NCBI GenBank assembly: GCA_019279435.1
Contig: JAAALK010000079.1
Span: forward strand, 63,002,330 to 63,066,329
Direction: 5' to 3'
Origin: Zizania palustris
Taxonomy: Eukaryota > Streptophyta > Magnoliopsida > Poales > Poaceae
Length of the DNA stretch: 64,000 nt
The notes under the pieces were generated by a model, which was not told where the DNA came from, did no database searches, and saw nothing but the letters and a program-made list of their open reading frames with translations. This document shows positions 23,501 through 30,485 of this stretch, in pieces; within the stretch, counting starts at the first letter, position 1, and every line of letters starts with the position of its first letter. The translations under genes and the position numbers were made by a program.

Positions 23501-24134
23501 TGCGTTCAAGAAATTTGAGTGGTTCGACATGAACTTTAAGTTTTGATGGTCTTAGTATCAGTTTTCCTGTAGCACATGCGGTGCAGATAAAATCTGATGT
23601 TTGAGGAAATTTAGCATTATTTAAATCATGACCATTAGAATTGTTTATGATTTTTCGCATCATCCCGATACCAGGATGACCAAGGCGATCATGCCAATTT
23701 TGGAATGCATTGACATTCTGAAAAATAACTTTGTATGCAACATTTGTTACGGGTTGAATGTATGTGTAGTACAATCCGGAGGTGAAGGAAGGAAATTTTT
23801 CAAGTATTTGTTTGCCATATCCATCAAATTTGGTTAAGAGGAGATATTCCTCTTTATTGTCACTATGGGTTTCTATATGGAAACCATTTTGACGGATATC
23901 TCTATAACTTAGTAAGGTACGAGTTGAATCGGGATATAGTAATGCATCCTCGATTGTAACTTGAGTACCCATAGGTAGGGTAATTATGGCACGACCTGAG
24001 CCAATAATTATTGCGTCTTGTCCAGCAATTGTCAAAACATTTCCTTGTCTCTTAGTGAGAGTTTGGAAATATTTTGTTTCCCTAAGTATAGAATTTGTGG
24101 TGCCGCTATCCACAAGGCATATTTCATCTTCCAT
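20580..24134 (-). CDS. Copia pol polyprotein (protease, integrase, reverse transcriptase, RNase H), intact
   Basis: 1184 residues without a break. Domains in order: aspartic protease near the start (CLVDSGTTNS, residues about 6-15); pre-integrase zinc motif (WHDRLGHPG with CTACATGK, about 150-195); integrase catalytic triad in LIDASTRWSHV, RMDNAAEFSS and HTQNGLAESLIKR (about 230-325); a long low-complexity linker (about 470-640); reverse transcriptase with FKWVF, KSLYGLKQSGRMWY and YVDDLNIIG; and RNase H with GYTDAGYLSDPHNARSQTGF near the C-terminus. The ORF begins with ATG at 24134, 179 nt after the gag stop and in a separate frame, so pol expression would need internal initiation, splicing or recoding. 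An AG at the end of a TA-repeat just upstream could be a splice acceptor; that is speculation. Confidence 0.95.
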   Translation of the reverse strand: MEDEICLVDSGTTNSILRETKYFQTLTKRQGNVLTIAGQDAIIIGSGRAIITLPMGTQVTIEDALLYPDSTRTLLSYRDIRQNGFHIETHSDNKEEYLLLTKFDGYGKQILEKFPSFTSGLYYTYIQPVTNVAYKVIFQNVNAFQNWHDRLGHPGIGMMRKIINNSNGHDLNNAKFPQTSDFICTACATGKLILRPSKLKVHVEPLKFLERIQGDICGPIQPLTGPFRYFMVLIDASTRWSHVCLLSTRNHAFAKLIAQVIRLRTNYPEHRIQSIRMDNAAEFSSRAFNEYCMALGIQVQHSVPYVHTQNGLAESLIKRIKLIARPLLQNCNLPTSCWGHAVLHAADLIQLRPTAYHTNSPLQLVRGNTPNISHLRKFGCATYVPISPPQRTSMGPHRKLGIYVGYQSPSIIKYLEPLTGDLFTARYADCIFNEEHFPALGGDLQYHYQCQEINWNVQGIPASDPRTQESETQVQKIINLQNIANNLPDAFTDYKGVTKSYNPAKNVPARVDIPAKSTHPPVQNNRGSMQSLVQNKRKKGKAIQEDQQACKHQRISKDKTSEENQPSVDGHLVNVQKSSSIIPSIYDAGTSKYPDSLGNLEESQRVQEISTNYVNSGESYDRKTTIVDTYFSNTIAQNLQNDPDPKTMAECKQRSDWTQWKDAIQAEIASLKKREVFSKVIPTPPKTFPVGFKWVFVRKRNENNEVVRYKARLVAQGFTQRPGIDFNETYSPVMSGITFRYLLSMAVQYNLSMQLMDVVTAYLYGSLDSDIYMKVPDGIQIPNPNSNRNLYCVKLNKSLYGLKQSGRMWYNRLSEFLIQKGYSNNDDCPCVFVKKSSTGFCIMSVYVDDLNIIGNTNDIDEARNHLKTEFEMKDLGKTKFCLGLQLEHLSSGILIHQTTYVQKILEKFNMDKAYPSKTPMVVRSLDIEKDQFRPREAQEETLRSEVPYLSAVGALMYLANCTRPDIAFAVNLLARHSAAPTKRHWTGVKNIFRYLQGTKDLGLFYQRNQDPNVIGYTDAGYLSDPHNARSQTGFVFLHGGTAISWKSTKQTLVATSTNHSEIISLYEASRECVWLRRMINHIQKSCGIGSIESPTIIYEDNAACVAQMQTGYIKSNITKHIAPKLFYPHELQQNGEINVLQIKSCDNLADLFTKSLPASTFEKYVHGIGMRRFKDLQASGGVSP

Positions 24135-24312
24135 TGGATTGTTTCCCGTAGAAAATCTATATATATATATATATGAAATAATAGATAAATTTCAGTGAAT
24201 ATATATAGAGTACATACAAATATTACTAATTTACATAGCATACTTGGTTCTACATTATTACAACGTTTTGAACGGACGAATATAAATATTTAGGACAACA
24301 AGAGTATTCTTT

Positions 24313-25380
24313 TTAAAGAAAATCTCCAAATATATCTTGTGAAGCGAATGCAGCGAGCATGTCATCTTTGGCAGGCTCTTCTTCCTTCTGAAGATCCTTG
24401 TTGTTACTTGGTTCTGGTGGAACATGTTGTGAACAACTGGCCTCCTTTGTAGTATCCGGTTGGATATTGAAGTGTGCTTCATATTGTTGTCCTCGAGTAG
24501 CTTGAGAGCTTCCCATGGATTTTTGATAGAGATCAATTAAATGCCTTGGGGTACGACATTTTTTGGTAATGTGATTGTAGCAACCACATTTTTTACACAT
24601 AATTGTTTTGTCAAACTTTGGTTTGACAATGTTTTTCCCCTTGTTTTGCATTTGTGGTTTTTGCTTCTTGTTATTACGTTTATTATTTCCATTGAAGTTT
24701 GATGATTTTCTTTTGAAATGGCCACCAAACTTATTTTTATTCTGATCATATGTATGTACTTCAGGTAAAGGTGCGGCCCCAATAGGGCGCTGGTGATGAT
24801 TTTTCAATAAAAGTTCATCATGTTTTTCAGCCTGAGTTAATACATGAATAAGATCAGAATAAAGTTGGAAATTTCTAGCACGATATTGTTGCTGTAAGAT
24901 CCTATCAGCAGGTAACATGGTAGATAGAGTTTTTTCTATCTTGTCCGCTTCTGTAGGTTCTTTTTCACAAAAACGTAATCTAGAGCAAATCTTATGAATA
25001 GCATGGTTGTATTCATCGATTGTTTTAAAATCTTGTAATCTAAGATGATTCCAATCGTGAATTGCACCTGGCAACAATGTTGCTTTTTGCTGATCATATC
25101 TCTGTTTAAGAGCTTTCCACAAAATATTAGGATCTTCTTCCAAAACATACTCAGTTTTGAGATCTGTATGGATATGGTTCCTAATTAAATACAAGGCAGT
25201 GTATTTTAATTCATCTCTTAACGGCGGGACCCCTTGTTGTGGGTCTTGTATTGCCGCTAATATTCCACGGTATGCAAGGCTAACCTTGACGTCCGTTGCC
25301 CATGTTGGATAATTGTGACCGTCAAGAGCTAATATTTCGAACTCTTTGGTGGTCATTTTGCCTACATGGATTTGAGCCAT
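24313..25380 (-). CDS. Copia gag protein, intact
   Basis: 355 residues starting MAQIHVGKMTTKEFEIL, with the Copia gag core typical of the UBN2/retrotransposon gag families (LDGHNYPTWATDVKVSL, residues about 19-35; DPNILWKALKQRYD, about 83-96). A basic Asn/Lys-rich stretch (about 215-245) precedes a CX2CX4HX4C zinc knuckle, CKKCGCYNHITKKC (about 258-271), for RNA binding. The Gln/Glu-rich C-terminus ends FGDFL. It lies between the extra ORF upstream and pol downstream. It forms the virus-like particle shell of the element. Confidence 0.92.
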   Translation of the reverse strand: MAQIHVGKMTTKEFEILALDGHNYPTWATDVKVSLAYRGILAAIQDPQQGVPPLRDELKYTALYLIRNHIHTDLKTEYVLEEDPNILWKALKQRYDQQKATLLPGAIHDWNHLRLQDFKTIDEYNHAIHKICSRLRFCEKEPTEADKIEKTLSTMLPADRILQQQYRARNFQLYSDLIHVLTQAEKHDELLLKNHHQRPIGAAPLPEVHTYDQNKNKFGGHFKRKSSNFNGNNKRNNKKQKPQMQNKGKNIVKPKFDKTIMCKKCGCYNHITKKCRTPRHLIDLYQKSMGSSQATRGQQYEAHFNIQPDTTKEASCSQHVPPEPSNNKDLQKEEEPAKDDMLAAFASQDIFGDFL

Positions 25381-25956
25381 GATTAATGATCATGGTGTTG
25401 TTGTAAATAATGATGCAAAATATGAAAAACTTTGAAAATAAAATAATAACCTTGACATGTAACACAAATAAAAGATAGTCACCAAATAAAATTTGGTGTA
25501 GATCTCATGTGATGTAGGAAGACATAATGTGCCGTATGGTCAGTAGATGTCAAAATTCCTAAAATTTGTGTTTAAAAGACATATATATTTTTGAAGGTAG
25601 TCATTCTGTTTATCACAAAATGTAGACCTTAAAAATATAAAAATGGATAATCTGCTGGTATGCAGTGGATCCAAGTTGATAATATTGTATGTCTTTAAAA
25701 TTTTTAGGTTATGATTTTATTTATTTTGCATTTGTAATTCCTGTTTTGAATTTTAAGTATTTGGATATGACATGTATTTATACTTAAAATGTAATGAGGA
25801 ATTTAAAGTATGCTATAAAATGACATAAAGTAAATACTATGCATGACATAACAGGACATTTTTATTATATAAACAACACATTTACAATAACACAAGTGAC
25901 ACATTTACAAACACATAGTACACTGAGGTGACTATATATTTCGGGGTACATTTGGT

Positions 25957-26853
25957 CTAGAACCCAAGTTTGGTAGGATCCCATGATCCCGACAGTCTTG
26001 GTTTCTTGATTGCTGCATTTGGTATCCTCCGAAGAAAATGTTTGTAAGATAGCGGTGATGATGGAGTTGGAGATGGCAGTTTGTCCTTTTTAATTGGAAC
26101 ATTAATATCTATTGGAAATTTTAATTTCCTTCGACTTGTACTGCTTTCTCCCATATTCTCACATTTTTCCAGAAGTCTGGTAACTTCAGGCTGTAAATAT
26201 GCTAAGGAAATTGGTTCAGCCGGAGTCTCCTGTTCTCCTGAAAAAATTTCTGGTGCTATCACTTGTGTACATGTTGCATTATTGCTTCCCATCTCTTTTT
26301 TCCCTTTTTGTGTGCAGGATTGAGAGGGGAACGTCGTGGCCTTGGGGCAAAAAACAGGTTCCAGAGTGTGTGAGGCTGCCGCCCCATGGCCGCACGGGGC
26401 CGCCGCCGGGGCGTGCCGCGGGTCCGTCGCCGCCTGGCCACCCGGGCCGGCGGCCACCGCCTGGGTGCGCGTGCTGGTCGCGTCCTGGGCGCGCGTGGCC
26501 GGCTCCGCCGCCTGGGCGCGCTCGGCTGGCGTCGCCTGGGCGCGCTGGCTGGCCGCCTGGGCGCGCGGTGTGGGCTCAGTCGCCGCCTGGGAGCACGGGG
26601 GCACAGGCGCGACAACCTGGGGGCGCGGCGGCGAGGCGGCCGTCGGGGCGCGGCTTGGCGCGGCGGCCGCCGGGGCGCGCGGGGGTGCCTGCGGGCCGGC
26701 GCGGCTTGGCGCGGCGGCCGGGGCTCGCGGGGGCTCCTGCGGGCCGCCGGGTCGTAGCGCCGGAGCTCCGTGGCGGTGGCGACGATGCCATGTATTGTTC
26801 CTGTTGTATGTCCTGTAGATCTGGTAAGTGTGGATAAAAATCACTTCTTCCAT
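25957..26853 (-). CDS. Extra 5' ORF of the young Copia element, Pro/Ala-rich, function unknown
   Basis: 298 residues opening MEEVIFIHTYQIYRTY, 81 nt inside the 5' LTR and upstream of gag. Residues about 30-160 are a low-complexity tract of Pro, Ala, Arg and Gln with repeated PRAPAAAPSRA- and RAQAA-like units. They are encoded by a GC-rich block (26330-26760) inside an otherwise AT-rich element. The C-terminal 130 residues look like ordinary protein, with a basic stretch (SRRKLKFPIDINVPIKKDK) and a Ser/Pro segment. I do not recognise it as gag, pol or env. It may be a captured host fragment, a lineage-specific ORF, or an open frame kept by composition. Whether it is translated is unknown. Confidence 0.5.
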   Translation of the reverse strand: MEEVIFIHTYQIYRTYNRNNTWHRRHRHGAPALRPGGPQEPPRAPAAAPSRAGPQAPPRAPAAAAPSRAPTAASPPRPQVVAPVPPCSQAATEPTPRAQAASQRAQATPAERAQAAEPATRAQDATSTRTQAVAAGPGGQAATDPRHAPAAAPCGHGAAASHTLEPVFCPKATTFPSQSCTQKGKKEMGSNNATCTQVIAPEIFSGEQETPAEPISLAYLQPEVTRLLEKCENMGESSTSRRKLKFPIDINVPIKKDKLPSPTPSSPLSYKHFLRRIPNAAIKKPRLSGSWDPTKLGF

Positions 26854-27689
26854 CTTACCGTGTGATTTTCGGGTTGTTCTCCCTGTGTTCTTCGTGCCTT
26901 TCTTGCTCAGTGAAGAACAACAGTGCTGATAACGTGTTTAATTTTGGGATGAACAAGAACAAAGAAGAACACAGATTTGGGAACAAGTTCTATTTATTGA
27001 TTCATTTTCGTTACATATTTATAGCAATACAAGGGGTGGCAGTTGCTTCCGAGCCGTCGCATCCTTTCGTCGCCGTCGCGTCTTCTGGTGTTCGGCCGCG
27101 CCGCTTGGAGGCCGTCGCGCTGCTTCGGCGCAGCGCTTCAGCGCTGCTGTGCTTCGTGAGATTACAACCGCAACAGAAACAAGTCGTCGATTTGGGGAAA
27201 AGGCGTAAAATTCGCCGGACTCCCACCTCTCCAAGGAACGGATGTGACGGCCTCGCTATGGTTTGCTGCGTCTGCGTGACTACTACGGATGTCACAGAGG
27301 GAATCCACTTTCGTTGCCTCTGTTCGTACGAATGCAAGCGTAGACCAGCGAATACCGACATGATTCTCTAAAAAACACAGCTAGTAATTTAGTCTTAAGT
27401 AACGCTTACTGTCGTAGCCCACCGTGCCCGCCTTGGATGCGGCCGTCGCTCCACGTAGAAGTCGAGATTTAGGGGGTGTTTGGCATGACTCTAGAGCCGA
27501 ACTCTAGGCTAGAGTTGATCATAGCTAGCCAAACATCCCAGCTCCAAAAAATATAACTCCATAGAGTTTTTGGAGCTCTAGTTCATTTGTTTGGAGCACC
27601 GCAATCGCAGCTCTAGAGCTCCTCAGCCACATGGAGTTCATAGGTAATTACCCGCAATGTCCATTACTGCACCCCGAACTGTTTTTTTT

Positions 27690-28140
27690 CTTTTCTTTCT
27701 CCCGGCGCCCCCGACCCTTCACACGACAGACCTCGCCTCGCCAGAAATCGCCCCCGGCGCCTGTCCTCCGCCCCGCCGCGCCTCGCCTCGCCCCCGCCGC
27801 CGGTCCACGTCTCGCCATCGTCGCCGGTCCTCCGCACCGTCGCGCAGGGCCTCGCCTCGCCTCACCCCCGCCGTCGGTCCTCCGCCCCACCTCGCCTCGC
27901 CCCAGCCGCCGGGCCTCCATCTCCACCGCGGGTCCTCCGCCCCCACCGCCGGACCACGCCTCGCCCCCGTCGCCGGTCCTCCGCCCCGCCGCGCAGGGCC
28001 TCGCCTCGCCCCCGCCGTCGGTACTCCGCCCCGCCGCGCCTCGCCTCGCCGCCGGTCCTCCGCCCCCGTCGCCGGTCCTCCGCCCCCCGCTGGTCCACGC
28101 CTCGCCCCCGCCGCCGGTCCCCCGCCTTTGCCCCGGAGCC
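27690..28140 (+). repeat. GC-rich degenerate tandem repeat
   Basis: Repeated CGCCTCGCC, CCGCCGCCGG and GGTCCTCCGCCCC blocks at irregular spacing of roughly 25-40 bp. It lies in the probable 5' leader of the PIF/Harbinger-type element. It opens long frames in several phases, none believable as a protein. Confidence 0.7.
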
Positions 28141-28419
28141 CGCCCGAGCTATCAAACCCTAGCCGGAGGTATGGCCAATTTTTTCTTCTCTGTTCATGTT
28201 TCTTTTTTTGTGATGTGAGTTGGTGCTTGAAATAGAAATGCTCCAATTGATGGTTCTGAGCACATTGTTCCCTCCTGTGAATTGAGCACATTTTTTCTGT
28301 GAAGGTAGATAATTAGCTACGTAGGTTAGTTCATGCTTATTTGTTCTGTGATGTGAGTTGGTGCTAACTGCTAAGTGGCACCGTTGTTCATGTTAATGAT
28401 CTTATGTTGAGTTATATAG

Positions 28420-28599
28420 ATGCCAGAAATTGAATGGAACACTGAGAACACTAGGATCCTATGTGGTTTGATGGCCGAACAAGTTGTGAAAGGAAACCGG
28501 CCAAATACCTTCCTGAATTCAGTTGGTTATGCTGCGATTGAAAAGGGATTCAAAGATCGGACGGGTTATGAATTGACCAAGAATCAAATTCAAGTATAA
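28420..28599 (+). pseudogene. Myb/SANT-like ORF1 fragment of a PIF/Harbinger element
   Basis: A 59-residue open frame starting MPEIEWNTENTRILCGLM. It contains EQVVKGNRPNTFLNSVGY and FKDRTGYELTKNQIQ, the signature of the plant Myb/SANT-like domain (Myb_DNA-bind_3) linked to Harbinger transposons. In intact proteins the helix continues after the KNQI motif with a Lys/Trp-rich segment; here a TAA stops the frame at 28597-28599. It is too short for the tool threshold but diagnostic of family. ATAG directly precedes the ATG and may be a splice acceptor of a leader intron starting near 28168. Confidence 0.78.
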
Positions 28600-29021
28600 C
28601 AAGTATGTTGTGTCTCGACATGCCTATGATGATGACACTTCAGAACCAAGTTTTCTGACTATGGACTCATTTCGTGATAGTTTGGCTACATCTGTCACAT
28701 TAGCTTGGAATTGATGTAATCATTTTGTCAAACTATGAACTTTGTATCTCGAATTGTTTGCTTGAACTTGTATGTCGACTTATTTGGTTGAACTTGTATC
28801 TCAGATTATTTGGTTGAACTTATATGTCGTATTATTTTGTTGCTGCATGCGTCAATGAAGTGTACGAAAACAGGCTCAACAGACAGCTCTGGATCTTAGA
28901 GTACCATTCTAGCCAACACACCCTCAACAGACAGCTCCAGCTCCACTCAGAGCCAGCTCTAGCTGGATTTCTGGAGTGGAGTTGCTCTGACTGGAGTTGG
29001 AGTCATGCCAAACAGGCCTTA

Positions 29022-29768
29022 GGTTCTTGTTTGGAACTGCTCTGCTCCACGTGTTTTATAGCTCCGCTCTATAAACGTCTAGCCAAATAGGTTCAGATCC
29101 CAGTTTTTGGATCCGCGAAAAATGCAGATCCACGACTCCGCTCCACGTTTTTTGTGGAGCACCTCAAGAGGTGCTCTGCGGATTCAATTTTTAAAACAAA
29201 ACGTAGAGTTCGGGGTAATTTACCAACCAATGCTATTATATACTCATTGATTCACTTTTAGTTGATATTTATTACTTTTTCATTTAGTACTATCTATATT
29301 AACTTTTTAAATGTTACTTTTGACTTTTATCACAAATTTTGATTATTCGTCTTATTCAAACAAAATAAAATATCATTTATTTTGTTATAATTTGTTTCAA
29401 TATTGAAGGTACTTCGATTATAACTTATATTTTTATATATTTACATAATTTTTTTGATAAGATGAATGATCAAAGTTTGTGATAAAAATCAACGACGTTA
29501 TTTAAAAGTTAATGGAGGGAGTACTAATTTAATATGTTTTACATAATGGACATGAAAAATAATATAATTGGAGCTTTATGAATAAACTCCGGGGAAAAAT
29601 AATACATTCCTACCAAATTCTAGTATTCTGGAATCTGAATTTCCTCCGCAAGCCAAACAAGTGCAAATACTCCATAGTGGAGCATCAACTCCACTCTAGA
29701 TCTGATTCTAAGTGAATTCCGTGAAGTGGAGCAAATTTTAAGAGAGTGGAGTAGTCCCAAACAGGCCC
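29022..29768. mobile_element. Tourist-like element, second of a row of three
   Basis: Ends GGTTCTTGTTTGGAACTGCT and, inverted, GGGCCTGTTTGGGACTACTC, with TTA at 29019-29021 and 29769-29771. The left TTA is also the right duplication of the preceding element. The AT-rich interior has no coding sequence. Confidence 0.8.
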
Positions 29769-29771
29769 TTA

Positions 29772-30482
29772 GGTTACGTTTGTTTGAGTTTTAACTTTCA
29801 AGCTTTCCAATGAGCTGATTTTTGGCTATTGCACGTTAGAATTAATCTTGTTGTTGATACGTTATTTATCTAGTGAGTGAGTTAGTTTATTTTGTTAATT
29901 AGTGAGCATGTTGGCTAGCTTAAAGAGTGGATAAGTTAGTTAGTGGGATGATTAGTGGGGTGTGCGTGCGTGGCTTTGTGGCTGCATGCATGCAACCGTG
30001 CGTGAGTGGTGAGTGTGTGCGTGTTGTGTGTGTTATATAGTAAAGGGAGGAGGTACAATGCAGAGAAGCTAGTACAGTGTGTGATGTGAGTGTGATTAGT
30101 GCAAGTGCTTGTGTTCAAGTGAATTAAGTGAAAAGAGAGCACTGGTGTGCAGTGCTCTTGTGTGTTCCGGTTGTGTTGAAAAATATATTGCGTGTGTGTT
30201 TGAGTGCTAGTGAGAGAGCTGGGCTAACATTGCAACTTAGAAGGATGGTTTTCTGAAAGCTAGTTTTTAGAAAGCTAATACTGTTTGGCAACCTAGCTTT
30301 TGGAGAGGAAGACAACGCAGAAGGAGATAGAAAGCTGTGGAAAGCTCACATTTCACTGTTTTGGAGCTTTTCATGTAATCACAACTTCTGTGATTTTTGG
30401 TTTTCAAAAAGATCAGCCTAGAAACTGGCTGTTTGTTTTCGACTTTTCAGAATGAAAAGCTACCGACCAAACAAACATGACC
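29772..30482. mobile_element. Tourist-like element, third of a row of three
   Basis: Ends GGTTACGTTTGTTTGAG and, inverted, GGTCATGTTTGTTTGGTCGG, with TTA at 29769-29771 (shared with its neighbour) and 30483-30485. The interior includes AGCTTT-rich subterminal motifs near both ends and a GT-rich stretch near 29955-30035. Non-coding. Confidence 0.78.
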
Positions 30483-30485
30483 TTA

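Larger units (their letters stand above)
20008..27175 (-). mobile_element. Young, apparently complete Copia retrotransposon (Ivana/Oryco-like)
   Basis: LTRs at 20008-20248 and 26935-27175 are both 241 bp and identical by eye. A perfect 5-bp target duplication GAAAC flanks the element (20003-20007 and 27176-27180). The minus strand is coding. A purine tract AAGGGGGAG adjoins the left LTR. The sequence inside the right LTR begins CGTTATCAGCACTG, which does not start with the usual TGG, so the primer tRNA is unclear. Three ORFs follow: an extra 5' ORF, gag and pol. The protease motif context (CLVDSGTTNSIL) resembles the Ivana/Oryco lineage as I remember it. Identical LTRs and uninterrupted ORFs indicate a recent insertion, possibly able to move. 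Confidence 0.95.
27472..29018. mobile_element. Non-autonomous PIF/Harbinger-type element with an ORF1 remnant
   Basis: Ends GGGGGTGTTTGGCATGACTC and, inverted, GGCCTGTTTGGCATGACTCC, flanked by TTA at 27469-27471 and 29019-29021. The 1547-bp interior has a GC-rich repetitive tract (about 27690-28140, copies of CCGGTCCTCCGCCCC) and then a Myb/SANT-like coding fragment. PIF/Harbinger transposons carry a Myb-like ORF1 and a transposase and duplicate TWA, so termini, duplication and content agree. No transposase sequence is present. Confidence 0.88.

Noticed and set aside
26199..26837. 212-codon and 160-codon plus-strand ORFs
   Set aside because: Opposite the Pro/Ala-rich ORF of the young Copia; same GC-rich block read backward.
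27631..28291. Several 190-codon Pro/Arg-rich ORFs on both strands
   Set aside because: All arise from the degenerate GC-rich tandem repeat inside the Harbinger-type element.
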